DNA of 64,000 nt. Origin: Aeoliella mucimassa (lineage in GTDB: Bacteria; Planctomycetota; Planctomycetia; Pirellulales; Lacipirellulaceae). Shown one piece after another: positions 35,140 to 44,134 of this stretch. Position 1 is the stretch's first letter, and every line of letters begins with the position of its first letter. A program made the position numbers and the translations under genes. The notes below the pieces were generated by a model. It was not told where the DNA came from and made no database searches. It was given only the letters and a program-made list of their open reading frames with translations. The stretch covers positions 1,426,001 to 1,490,000 of the forward strand of contig NZ_CP036278.1 of assembly GCF_007748035.1 (NCBI RefSeq). Reading direction: 5' to 3'.

Positions 35140-37293
35140 ATGTGGGCGATGACGATGAGTAACCTCCGGTGTTTCGTGAATCGAGGAGTGTTTGACAGTG
35201 CGCCTCGCTCGCGTTGCAGACTCTCGGCTTGGATTCTTTTGTGTGCTGGTCTCTTCCTGCACTGCGCACCTTGTGATGCAGCCGATTACAACGTCGATCA
35301 CGTGATTCACATCACCGTGGATGGTCTTCGCGGATCGGCGATCGATCTGTTGGGTCCGACCGAATTGCCGAACTTCTATCGCATCCAGAGCGAAGGGGCA
35401 TACACCAACAACGCCCGCACCTTGCGGGAGAATACGGTGACCATGCCAAATCACATTTCGATCCTCACTGGGCGACCAAGAGATGGTGAGCTGGGGCACG
35501 GAGTGACTCGCAACAGCGATCCTGGCGACGCGAGCGTTACCGTGCATACCGACAAGGGAGAGTACGTGCCGAGCGTGTTCGATGTGGTGCACGACCATGG
35601 TGGATCGACCGCGTTTTACGCAGGGTGGAGCGGTTTTAACTATATCGACAACAGTTGGAACGAAGTCTCGGGAGCCGCCGACTTGATCGGTGCCGACAAC
35701 GGCAAAGACAAGATCGACGTCTTCAATCTGCGAACGAATGACGACATTCAAGCACAGACGAGTGATCTGATCAGCGACTTGGCGACCGACCCTTACACGT
35801 ACACGTTCATGCACATGCATCGCACCGATGCCGCGGGGCATGGCAATGGCTGGGATAGCGAGGAGTATCGCGATGCGGTGCGACTTGCCGACGTGCAGGT
35901 TGGACGCATCCTCGATTTCGTCAGCAGCGATCCCACACTCTCGGGAAACACGGCTGTCATCATCACCGCCGACCATGGTGGAATCGGTACCGGGCATGGC
36001 GATATCAACAGCGTCGAAACGTACCGCGTGCCGTTCTACACGTGGGTGTCGGGCGAGCAGATTGGCCAAGAGCTTTACAGCGCCAACGCGGGTGTGCGGG
36101 CCGATCCTGGGTTACTCGCGCCCGACTACACCGCCCCGCTGCAACCGATCCGCAACGGTGACTCGGGCAACTTGGCCCTTGATCTGCTAGGACTCGGAGC
36201 GGTGCCAGGCTCTTCGATCAACTCCCAACAAAACTTGCGGCTCAAGTTCGAACTCGACGAACTGCAGGAGATGTTCCTGATGGTCGATCCGGTAACCGGC
36301 GCTACTCAGCTTCGCAATCAGTCGACCAGCGACGTGAAGTTTGATGGATACGCCATTCGCTCGGCGAGTGGTTCGCTCAATCCCGAGCGGTGGCATAGCC
36401 TGGACGACCAGGACGGTGAAGGGCCTTGGCGCGAGTCGAATCCTTCTTCCACCTTTCTGGCCGAGTTGTACCAGGACGGGGATTTCACCATGACTCCGGG
36501 GCAGGTGATCGACTTGGAAGAGTTGTTCGATCCCTCGGTGGGGGTGATGGACCTTGAGTTCGAATTGTTGCTCTCGGGGCAATCCACGCCGGTCGCCGCC
36601 CAGGTGTTTTACAATATCGTCCCTCAACCAGTTTCGAGCATCGACGAAGTCCTGCTGCTGGTGAACCCCAACAGTGGCGACGTGCAACTGCGGAACCAAT
36701 CAGGCAGCGATGTTTCCTTCGAGGCCTATAAGCTGCAGTCCGAAAGTGGATCGCTGCTCCCTGAAGCGTGGCAGAGCCTGGACGATCTGGATGGATCTGG
36801 CAACGACGACGGTGGTTGGCGCGAGTCGAATCCCTCGAAGGATCAACTGGCCGAGCTACTTGAGTCGGGCGATTTCACGCTTGAGAGCAATCATGTGATC
36901 CGGCTCGGCAATATCTTCGATAGCGAAGGTGGCATGCAAGATCTCGCTTTTCAGTTGCTGATCGAAGGCGAGGCGAATGCCGCCTCGCTCCGCGTGGTTT
37001 ACGATATATTGCCGGAAAACCCCGACTACAACGGCGACGGAATCGTGAACCTGGCCGACTATACCATTTGGCGTGATACGCTGGGGGCTGTCGGAATCGG
37101 CCAGCCGGCCGATGGCAATGGCGACGGCAAGGTTGACCGAGCGGACTACGAAGTCTGGAAGCAATCGTTCGGCCAGCTGTATCCTCCAGTCGATAACATC
37201 CAAGGCCAAACCGTGCCGGAACCGCCAGCTTATTGGTTGCTCGCGTTGCTGATGGTGGTATCTTGGGTGCAACAAAAAACAATCAAGCGGTGA
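35140..37293 (+). CDS. Surface nucleotide pyrophosphatase/phosphodiesterase-like (alkaline phosphatase superfamily) PEP-CTERM protein
   Basis: A 717-residue exported enzyme. Residues ~50-350 form the alkaline-phosphatase/NPP fold. A metal aspartate is in ITVDGLRG (D61), and the nucleophile is T101 in TVTMPNHISILTG. Further ligands are D230 and H234 in HRTDAAGHGNG, and D278-H279 in ADHGGIGTGHG. Two copies of the unnamed ~120-residue module follow (~378-495 and ~505-622), then dockerin-like repeats (YNGDGIVNLADYTIWRDTLG) and the tail VPEPPAYWLLALLMVVSW. ATGs at 35140, 35149 and 35155 are all possible starts. It likely cleaves phosphodiesters or phosphonates at the cell surface and precedes a phosphonatase-like gene by 47 bp. 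Confidence 0.87.
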   Translation: MWAMTMSNLRCFVNRGVFDSAPRSRCRLSAWILLCAGLFLHCAPCDAADYNVDHVIHITVDGLRGSAIDLLGPTELPNFYRIQSEGAYTNNARTLRENTVTMPNHISILTGRPRDGELGHGVTRNSDPGDASVTVHTDKGEYVPSVFDVVHDHGGSTAFYAGWSGFNYIDNSWNEVSGAADLIGADNGKDKIDVFNLRTNDDIQAQTSDLISDLATDPYTYTFMHMHRTDAAGHGNGWDSEEYRDAVRLADVQVGRILDFVSSDPTLSGNTAVIITADHGGIGTGHGDINSVETYRVPFYTWVSGEQIGQELYSANAGVRADPGLLAPDYTAPLQPIRNGDSGNLALDLLGLGAVPGSSINSQQNLRLKFELDELQEMFLMVDPVTGATQLRNQSTSDVKFDGYAIRSASGSLNPERWHSLDDQDGEGPWRESNPSSTFLAELYQDGDFTMTPGQVIDLEELFDPSVGVMDLEFELLLSGQSTPVAAQVFYNIVPQPVSSIDEVLLLVNPNSGDVQLRNQSGSDVSFEAYKLQSESGSLLPEAWQSLDDLDGSGNDDGGWRESNPSKDQLAELLESGDFTLESNHVIRLGNIFDSEGGMQDLAFQLLIEGEANAASLRVVYDILPENPDYNGDGIVNLADYTIWRDTLGAVGIGQPADGNGDGKVDRADYEVWKQSFGQLYPPVDNIQGQTVPEPPAYWLLALLMVVSWVQQKTIKR

Positions 37294-37340
37294 CCTGCGT
37301 TCGAAGTCACTCGCATTCATAGAATTAAGGAGTAATTATT

Positions 37341-38030
37341 GTGATTGAACTAGTCGTATTTGACATGGCCGGCACGACGATCGACGAAGATAACGTGGTT
37401 TACAAGACCGTGCGTGCGGCTGTGAATGCTGCCGGGTACGAGTTTACCCAAGACCAGGTGCAAGCTCATGGGGCAGGCAAGGAAAAATCACAGGCCATTC
37501 GCGATGTGTTGAAACTCGATGGCCAGCAACACAGCGAGGAAGAGGTTCAGCAGATTTTTGCCGACTTCAAGCAACGCCTCGGCACTGCTTACCAGGAACT
37601 CGACGTTCGCGAGCAGCCTCAAGCCGCGCAGGTGTTTGCCGATCTGCGAGAACGGGGAATCAAGTCGGTGCTGAACACTGGATACGACCGTCCCACGGCC
37701 GAGATGCTCATCAAGAAACTCGGCTGGGAAGTAGGTACGCATATCGACGCCCTGGTTACTGCCAGCGACGTGTCGAACAACCGCCCCCACCCCGACATGA
37801 TTCTTAAGGCGATTGAAGTCACTGGAGTTAGCTCGGCGGATGCGGTGGCGAAGATCGGCGACTCGCAAATTGATATCGAGGAAGGCAAGAACGCCGGCTG
37901 TGGAATGACCTTCGGTATCACCACCGGCGCTCAAACCGCAGAGCAATTACTGCAAGCAGAGCCTACTGCGGTGCTCGATGGGTTGTCGGAACTGCTGCAC
38001 GCCATCGAAAGTGCGACCGTCGCCCCGTGA
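37341..38030 (+). CDS. Phosphonatase-like HAD hydrolase (PhnX-like)
   Basis: A 229-residue cytoplasmic HAD-superfamily hydrolase close to phosphonoacetaldehyde hydrolase and the TIGR03351 phosphonatase-like group. Motif I is VVFDMAGTTIDEDN (nucleophile D8), motif II is LNTGYDRPTAEML, and motif IV is KIGDSQIDIEEGKNAG. The HGAGK segment (AHGAGKEKSQAI) marks the PhnX-like cap. The start is GTG 37341 with AAGGAG nine bases upstream. No phosphonate transporter or aminotransferase gene is nearby, so the substrate is uncertain. Confidence 0.88.
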   Translation: MIELVVFDMAGTTIDEDNVVYKTVRAAVNAAGYEFTQDQVQAHGAGKEKSQAIRDVLKLDGQQHSEEEVQQIFADFKQRLGTAYQELDVREQPQAAQVFADLRERGIKSVLNTGYDRPTAEMLIKKLGWEVGTHIDALVTASDVSNNRPHPDMILKAIEVTGVSSADAVAKIGDSQIDIEEGKNAGCGMTFGITTGAQTAEQLLQAEPTAVLDGLSELLHAIESATVAP

Positions 38031-38092
38031 GGCGGCGCTGGTTTGGCAGCTGAGCGTGCCAAATGATTCACGCTCGATGCAGTTCAAGAATC

Positions 38093-38125
38093 GAAATCGC
38101 CGTCCTCTCGCAGGACGGCGATTTC
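38093..38125. terminator. Bidirectional hairpin between convergent genes
   Basis: GAAATCGCCGTCCT and AGGACGGCGATTTC form a perfect 14-bp stem with a five-base loop. It lies between the converging phosphonatase-like and glycosyltransferase genes and carries A-rich/T-rich stem ends, as expected of a terminator used from both sides. Confidence 0.85.
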
Positions 38126-38167
38126 TCCTCCCATCATTGATGGAAGGTTCATCCCAGCGAAGCTACT

Positions 38168-39445
38168 TTACTCAAACGAGATTGTCGGCTTCTCGGTTTT
38201 TCCGAGTACCCAAGAGTAGATCTGTTCGATCTGGCGAGCTTTCGCTTCCCAGGTAAATAGCTTGCGAACCCGATCGACGCACGCTTGCGATTTCTCAGCG
38301 ATGATAGTGGGATTCGACACCACCTGCTCCAGCCCAGCCCGCATGCGATCGACGATCTCGCTGCGCGAACCGAGCTCGATAGGAAACGCCGTGCTGGCTG
38401 TCATCAGTTCTGCTGGACCGCCGTAGTTCACCGCCATCGAAGGCAGGCCGACGGTCATTGCTTCCAGGATGACACCGCCGCCGAACTCGCGAATACTCGG
38501 AAAAGTCAGCAGGTCCTTATTCACCAGTTTGTCGACAACCTGCTCGTGAGGTACATTGCCCGCGAACGTTACTCCGTGTTGAATACCAAGTTCCGCGGTC
38601 TGGTTCTCGAGCGCCTGTCGCTCAGGTCCATCACCGACGATTTCGAGTATCAGCTTGCCTTGCTTGATCAGTTCGGCAGCCGACTCAAGTACGATGTCGC
38701 ACCCTTTGTAGGGGACGAGTCTCCCCAGGAACACCGCCTTGATTGGCAATGCTGCGGTGTGCGACCGCTGCCCGGAGAATCGATCGAGATCGACTCCGTT
38801 TTCAGGCAGGTAGATGATTTTGTCTTTCGCCCAAGCAGGCATCTGCGCGAGTGTGTGTTGCGAGCCACAGATGATGGCCGACGCGTATTTTCTGGTGCTG
38901 CGATAGTAGGGTAGCAATTTGTAGGCACTACGCAGATACGAAAGCCATTCTCGTTCTCTGCGTCGTTCGGCGTCAAACTCACGTGGCCAAGGCAAGCCGC
39001 CATTGAGTGGACCGACCACAAAAGGCACCCGATGCTTCGCGCATTTGCGGGCAATCAGGCTTGGCATCGTGGGACTCAGCGGAGTCACTCGATGCACCAG
39101 CGAAAACTCTCCGCTCTTGATTCGAGGGCCAAACTGTTTCCAGAGCAATCGCTCAAAATAGTAGTAGGGCAGGGCCGAGGCTGCCATCTTGGTCGTCCAA
39201 CCCTTGCCAGCATCGCCACTGAGGAAGTCGCCGATCTTCCACATTGCGCTAGCAACGGCTTCGGAATCGATCGCAGTGAACTCACTCGGATCGACGCCCG
39301 ATCGCTCGATGGCTTCCGCGTTGCGAATCTGCGTGACCAGATGGCCACCGATCACCTTCTGAATCGCCCTCGCGTGACTCCATCCCACTAGCGGAACCGA
39401 GACCCATTCGGGATTCGCAGCTTCGGCTATGATCAATGGATTCAT
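38168..39445 (-). CDS. Glycosyltransferase family 4 (GT-B)
   Basis: A 425-residue glycosyltransferase. The C-terminal GT1-type domain shows FLGRLVPYKGCDIVLESAAE (around residue 240), EIVGDGPERQALE and the nucleotide-sugar block FPSIREFGGGVILEAMTVGL followed by NYGGPAEL. The N-terminal half contains VVGPLNGGLPWP, shared with the GT4 at 52881, so these two are paralogues. The start at 39445 (MNPLIIAEAANP) is preferred over an ATG twenty codons upstream. It is the leftmost gene of the exopolysaccharide region. Confidence 0.88.
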   Translation of the reverse strand: MNPLIIAEAANPEWVSVPLVGWSHARAIQKVIGGHLVTQIRNAEAIERSGVDPSEFTAIDSEAVASAMWKIGDFLSGDAGKGWTTKMAASALPYYYFERLLWKQFGPRIKSGEFSLVHRVTPLSPTMPSLIARKCAKHRVPFVVGPLNGGLPWPREFDAERRREREWLSYLRSAYKLLPYYRSTRKYASAIICGSQHTLAQMPAWAKDKIIYLPENGVDLDRFSGQRSHTAALPIKAVFLGRLVPYKGCDIVLESAAELIKQGKLILEIVGDGPERQALENQTAELGIQHGVTFAGNVPHEQVVDKLVNKDLLTFPSIREFGGGVILEAMTVGLPSMAVNYGGPAELMTASTAFPIELGSRSEIVDRMRAGLEQVVSNPTIIAEKSQACVDRVRKLFTWEAKARQIEQIYSWVLGKTEKPTISFE

Positions 39446-39752
39446 CAACAAGGGACTTTCTGCAGGAGATGCTTGCGGGCGGGCTAGCGATACTCTACCG
39501 ATCACCAGGAGTAATGTCTATCACTACTATTGGTATTGTCGAGTATCGTTAACCACCGCCTTGCGATCAACCGGCACGGATACTACTCATGCAGACCAGG
39601 CACGCCCCGAACACATCTCAACTCATCCGCAGTCTGCTGCTACTACAAATCACGGCAACCCGATGGCACAGTTTCGTGAATCAGGCTGGCAGATCTCGAG
39701 CTTTAATCTGCCAACTATTTCCGGCATTCGGAGACGCTGTGGCGAGCAACGG
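39446..39752. other. Gap between glycosyltransferase and chemoreceptor remnant
   Basis: About 300 bases upstream of the leftward glycosyltransferase; it should contain its promoter. I see no gene, RNA or strong hairpin. Confidence 0.35.
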
Positions 39753-40265
39753 TTAGAACTCTTCGAACGTTCCAAAACCATCGTTGCCAGCTCCGACGGA
39801 TTGCAGTTCTCGCTCGACATTGTCTTCCAGGTCGAAATCGGCAAATGCCTGCTTGGCCTTGGTGGATTTAGGTGGAGCGGACGAAGGAGCGGCAGTACTA
39901 GGATGGTGGTCCACGTCGACAGCTTGCTCAGCAGGCGACTTCTTGACCTGATTAAATAGATCCACCACCTCTTGCAGGTGACGTGCTTCGGTGGCCAGCG
40001 AAACCGCAGTACTCGAAAGCTCTGCGGTTTGCGAGGCGTTGCTTTGAGTCACGTGATCCATACGAGAAACGGCCACGTTCACCTGTTCGATGCCAGTGGC
40101 TTGTTCCTTGGACGCAGCGGCAATTTCGGTGACGATGTCGGTCGCTCGCTTCACCGAGGTAACGATTTCCTTCAGCGTATCGCCTGATTGAGAGACCAAC
40201 TCCGAACCGGCTTCAACCTTGGAGACCGAGTCTTCGATGAGGCCTTTGATCCATTTTCCGCTGCG
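39753..40265 (-). pseudogene. Methyl-accepting chemotaxis protein, 5'-truncated remnant
   Basis: About 170 codons of an MCP C-terminus: IKGLIEDSVSKVEAGSELVS, TDIVTEIAAASKEQATGIEQ, VNVAVSRMDHVTQSNASQTA and a Pro/Ser-rich tail ending GFGTFEEF. This is only the last helix of the signalling hairpin; the membrane, sensor, HAMP and hairpin-tip portions are absent. Reading upstream, homology stops near 40255 and a TGA closes the frame at about 40271. No start codon with a ribosome site is present. The break lies next to the dispersed repeat at 40316, suggesting deletion or rearrangement there. Confidence 0.8.
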
Positions 40266-40315
40266 CGCTCATCGCAAGTCGTTGGTAGTTCATGAGTTAC
40301 AGTCAGGCGACCGCG

Positions 40316-40560
40316 GAGAGTGCCCAGAATAGATTCCCAAGGGTGGGAAGCTATTTTGGGGTGGCGGGAATGGGGACTCCGGGGGCAGATATTCATGATG
40401 GTGGCGTGGCATTTCGAAGGAGCTTCCAGCGTCCCGAAGCTTCTCAGTTCGCCACTTCGAACGAGTTACCAACGCGCAGCAGCGAACGCCCCCGCAAGCG
40501 TAAACAGAGTCAGTGACTGCTGTTACCACTCGCCTGCGCGGCGGATGCTCACCTGCGGTG
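40316..40560 (+). repeat. Dispersed non-coding repeat, copy B
   Basis: It begins with a hairpin, AATAGATTCCC (40328-40338) facing GGGAAGCTATT (40345-40355). It continues with AAGGAGCTTCCAGCGTC, TTCGAACGAGTTACCAACGC, GCAGCAGCGAACGCCCCCGC and CACTCGCCTGCGCG. These blocks occur in the same order in the reverse complement of 26290-26807. The rest of the gap to 40740 shows no gene. Confidence 0.65.
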
Positions 40561-40740
40561 GAACACGCATTCTGTTAAACCACTTAACCCTCCAACCACG
40601 AGCTGCGGACCACAAACAACGGACAATATAATACTGTTCAGTAGAACACTTTTGGTGGCCAATTCCTAGCAAAAAAAGAACATTCCGTGAGGAAGATTAG
40701 GGCTCAATAGGTGATGAGGGGATGGCCATCGGACACGGTG

Positions 40741-41829
40741 TTACAGAGACTCGAGCCACTCTTGTACCGCATCGAGCCCCACCTCGTTGCGTTCACGCGC
40801 CAGGCTGATGGACGCTTGCACCTCTACTGGGTCCAGGTCGGGCCCGCTCGAAATAAACTCGGCCACTTTGTCGACTGTGAGATCGTGGAGTTGGTGAATA
40901 CTCAGGCTACTTAGTTGGAGGTCGTCTTTGATCTGTTGAATCTTGGTCGTTCCCATTTCCACTTGAGCTTGGAGGATCCGCGTGTTTCCGCTCAGTAGCG
41001 ACAAAATCGTTGTATGTAATCTGCAGCTAATGATCGCATCGCGTTTGAACTGGAATGGCGTATACATGAGATCGTCGCTGTAGAGATGCATGTGATTATG
41101 CTTGCCACATACGTAGTTTCTCGCATACATCTCACTCCCAATCGGTTCTTCGACTCTTACTAAATCGTAGACCCGGCTGGTATCGCTCTCAAAGTAGTCA
41201 AGTAAGTCGGTTACCTTGGCTTTGCCCTCCGTTGCGTTCGCGTGTGGGATGCGCAGCGCAGCAGCCACACCATCTCGGTAGACAATGCTGGAGGGTTGAA
41301 TGCTGAAAGCAATGTCGCTTGAGCAGACAACCTTGGGGCAACCTGCCATTCGAGCGTAGTTTCCCGATTCGGAAGTTCGAGCGACGAACAGATCCGCTTC
41401 GCCTAGAGACTGCCGCAGCTTTGGTGCATCCAGAACATTTTTCTCCATGGAATGGAAGAACACCGCTCGGCGCTTTGCGCGAGGATACAACCACCAGTTC
41501 GAGAGATTGCCACTGTAATTCGAGGCCAGTCGTCCTCCCGGGGCTTCGCACACCGCGTCCACGCGGTCAAGCTTTGCAGCCCATCGGTAGCCTTTGCCGA
41601 TGTAGCGTTTCAGCCATTCAATCCTTTTCCGGGATGGGCTCTTGTCCGTTGCCAGCACTAGCTGAGGAAAACGCAATACCAACCGCTTTGCGTATTCCGG
41701 ATCCAGGAAGGTATCGATGGAAAAATCGTACTTATCAAGAAGCTTTCTTTTTTCGAGTTGTTCAAAGAACGCGAAGTGCAGTGGGTAGTCGTTTGCTCCA
41801 TGGGCGCGTTGATAAGCAACTAAAGGCAT
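40741..41829 (-). CDS. Polysaccharide pyruvyl transferase-like protein
   Basis: A 362-residue protein resembling the polysaccharide pyruvyl transferase family (PF04230). The most telling element is DAIISCRLHTTILSLLSGN around residues 265-283, matching the family's conserved SxRLHxxilsl...g block. Earlier, LFVARTSESGNYARMAG and the SDIAFSIQPS segment fit the GT-B-like fold. Such enzymes add pyruvate ketals to sugars. It is the last gene of a five-gene leftward run of glycan genes; the gap to the upstream GT4 is 84 bp. Confidence 0.65.
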   Translation of the reverse strand: MPLVAYQRAHGANDYPLHFAFFEQLEKRKLLDKYDFSIDTFLDPEYAKRLVLRFPQLVLATDKSPSRKRIEWLKRYIGKGYRWAAKLDRVDAVCEAPGGRLASNYSGNLSNWWLYPRAKRRAVFFHSMEKNVLDAPKLRQSLGEADLFVARTSESGNYARMAGCPKVVCSSDIAFSIQPSSIVYRDGVAAALRIPHANATEGKAKVTDLLDYFESDTSRVYDLVRVEEPIGSEMYARNYVCGKHNHMHLYSDDLMYTPFQFKRDAIISCRLHTTILSLLSGNTRILQAQVEMGTTKIQQIKDDLQLSSLSIHQLHDLTVDKVAEFISSGPDLDPVEVQASISLARERNEVGLDAVQEWLESL

Positions 41830-41913
41830 GTAGGGATTTCCTGGTGAGCCGTGACGTTTGTTCGTCAGGCAACGAAACTGATTTAGCGAAGTGAGTGAAG
41901 CAGTTTTTGAGCG

Positions 41914-43059
41914 TTAAGTGCCTAGGTTGGCCAGTGTGTACGATTGAAGCGTCGCATGGTCGTCGTGGAGGTACGCAGTAACAAGCTCGCTCCATTGCAT
42001 GCCGATGTACAACTCCGCTAAGCGGCTGGCGGAGTTCTGCGACAAGCGTTGGTACGTCGCGTTGTCGTGAAGCAGTGTTTTAAAGCACTCGGCCAACTGA
42101 GGAGAGTCTTGTTCTTTGAAAATCAGGCACGACTCACCATGTTCTAAACGTTGGATATACGCGGGATGATCCGAAGCAATGAGCGGCGAACGCGAAGCGA
42201 GTGCCTCGAAAATGGTGTTAGGTAATCCTTCGGCATAGCTATGTCGCGACGGTACGGCCACCGCATCGTGCTCGCGCATCTGATCGAGCACATCGCTTGA
42301 AGGAATCGTCCCCAGGCACTCTAGCTGTTCGCGAACGCCAAGTTGGGTTGCTCGTTGATACCAGTGCTCAACATCCCCGGGGCCAGCCAGGGTAATGTTT
42401 ACGCGGACGTCTTGCGATTTGGCTATCGCGCATGCTTCCAGCAGATCACCGACCCCTTTGGCATCGGAGAGTGCGCCTGCATAGAAGACCCGAAGGGTCT
42501 TGGGATCTCGGGAGGCTGTCTTGGCCGGTTCGATCGGGGGGATGGGAGTCCAATCCCAGGGGTTAATGCGTTCGAGCGGAAGCCCTAAGTATTGCAGCGA
42601 CTGCGAAGCGGTAAGGCTGTGATTCGATACAAACGGAACGTTGCTTCCCCGGAGTAGTTTGCCAAACCGCGAGTTCCCCCATCGCTGTCGCAAGGAGTGT
42701 TGTTTAAAGATGTCGGCGAAAACCGGCAATGTCGACACCCGATGCTTAGCTGCCCAGGCCAAGGCGATCTTGTGTGGCGTACGGCAAATGAATCGATCGG
42801 GCGAGAGCGAGTCGAGCAAGCCATGCAGCGATGTGGAGTAGGCTTGCTGTTCGAGCAGGCCGATGGATCGCAAGTTGTCACTGGCCATCTCGTCGTGTTC
42901 ACGATCGCAAATGGAGATGGTCGTGACGACATGCTCTGGAGCCAATGCGGCAACGAAGTCGACGCTGTGCTTCTGGTCGCGGTAGGTCTCGGGGCCCCCG
43001 GAGCCTAGCCGATGGTAGGCTTCGGCAAAGTCGCCATATTGCAGAAAGACTATGTTCAT
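41914..43059 (-). CDS. Glycosyltransferase family 4 (GT-B)
   Basis: A 381-residue glycosyltransferase starting at MNIVFLQYGDFAEAYHRLG (43059). The glycine-rich acceptor loop GSGGPETYRDQK is near the N-terminus. The C-terminal domain has VFYAGALSDAKGVGDLLEA, ITLAGPGDVEHWY and AVPSRHSYAEGLPNTIFEAL with the usual EX7E-like glutamates. An ATG 36 codons upstream would overlap the neighbouring gene and is unlikely. It sits 37 bp after the GT2 gene in the same run. Confidence 0.87.
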   Translation of the reverse strand: MNIVFLQYGDFAEAYHRLGSGGPETYRDQKHSVDFVAALAPEHVVTTISICDREHDEMASDNLRSIGLLEQQAYSTSLHGLLDSLSPDRFICRTPHKIALAWAAKHRVSTLPVFADIFKQHSLRQRWGNSRFGKLLRGSNVPFVSNHSLTASQSLQYLGLPLERINPWDWTPIPPIEPAKTASRDPKTLRVFYAGALSDAKGVGDLLEACAIAKSQDVRVNITLAGPGDVEHWYQRATQLGVREQLECLGTIPSSDVLDQMREHDAVAVPSRHSYAEGLPNTIFEALASRSPLIASDHPAYIQRLEHGESCLIFKEQDSPQLAECFKTLLHDNATYQRLSQNSASRLAELYIGMQWSELVTAYLHDDHATLQSYTLANLGT

Positions 43060-43096
43060 TCGGGGGATCGCTGAAAGTGGATGACGACATCGCGCG

Positions 43097-44134
43097 TTAG
43101 CGGGGAGCGGTTTGATAGCTCGTGTCCGTCGCGGGAGTGTATTCGATAATCTTCGCCTGTTTGCCACGCAATTGGTTCATCCAGTATCCACACATCCCTT
43201 TGGCTTGAGGGAACTTGGCCAACACGCAGTGGGCCGCGTAAAGCGTGGTGTCGGCTGCGGTCCAGCGATCAACTTGCCGAAAGTACCGTCGGGTCTTCAC
43301 GAATTGCAGAACGTACAACATCAGAGCAACCAGCAAACTGATGCCATAGGTAGGCCAGGCGAGCGCCAGCGCAAGCACCGGGACGATGATTCCCCAGAGC
43401 AAGATACCGCGCCGCTCTTTGACCCAGTGTCGTTCCGGCGGGGCGCCGTGCAGGGCGGCCCCCTCGGCGTAAGCGTGACCAGCCCGCACGCAGCGTTTCC
43501 ACCATTGGTGCCAGGAGGTCATGGCAATGTCGTGCAGGGTCATCTCGGCATCGAGTCGATAGATCCGCCAGCCCGCCTGGCGCAGGCGAACGCAAAGCTC
43601 GGGTTCCTCGCCTGCGATGAGCGAATCGCGGTAGCCGCTAACTTGTTGGAGCGCAGCGGTTCGCATCAACGCGTCGCCACCGCAGTATTGGGCATCGCCA
43701 GTAGGGGTGTCCCACTCCATGTCGGTGAGACGATGGTAAATATTTTGCTGCGCAGCACGTTCACGCCGACGTCCGCAGACGACCGCGTAGTCGTCGTGGG
43801 TGGTGAGGAACTCGCTTGCTTCGCGAATCCAACCCTCCACTAATTCGCAGTCGCCATCAAGAAACTGGACATACGTGATCGATGGATCGAGCTCCATCAA
43901 GCGTGCCAGCCCGGCATTGCGAGCACGCGCGGCGGTAAATCCTTTGCTGGTATCGAGATCGACGACATCGACCCCCAGCGACTCGGCAAAGTCGACGCTG
44001 CCATCCGTCGATCCCGAGTCGACGTACACGACCGTGCGGTCCGAGCCAACCGCGGCCTGCAGGCACCGTTTCAAGCGATCTCCCTCATTGCGCCCGATCG
44101 CGACGATGCCGATCTTGGAGCAAGATTCAGTCAT
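43097..44134 (-). CDS. Glycosyltransferase family 2 (GT-A)
   Basis: A 345-residue enzyme with a GT-A domain over ~8-240. Motifs are IGIVAIGRNEGDRLKRCL, TVVYVDSGSTDGSVDFA, the DxD-like metal site FLDGDCELVEGW, and GEEPELCVRLRQAGW. The C-terminal part has membrane segments (ILLWGIIVPVLALALAWPTY, SLLVALMLYVLQF), so it is probably anchored at the inner membrane. Its start overlaps the end of the acetyltransferase gene by 8 bp, indicating translational coupling. Confidence 0.9.
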   Translation of the reverse strand: MTESCSKIGIVAIGRNEGDRLKRCLQAAVGSDRTVVYVDSGSTDGSVDFAESLGVDVVDLDTSKGFTAARARNAGLARLMELDPSITYVQFLDGDCELVEGWIREASEFLTTHDDYAVVCGRRRERAAQQNIYHRLTDMEWDTPTGDAQYCGGDALMRTAALQQVSGYRDSLIAGEEPELCVRLRQAGWRIYRLDAEMTLHDIAMTSWHQWWKRCVRAGHAYAEGAALHGAPPERHWVKERRGILLWGIIVPVLALALAWPTYGISLLVALMLYVLQFVKTRRYFRQVDRWTAADTTLYAAHCVLAKFPQAKGMCGYWMNQLRGKQAKIIEYTPATDTSYQTAPR

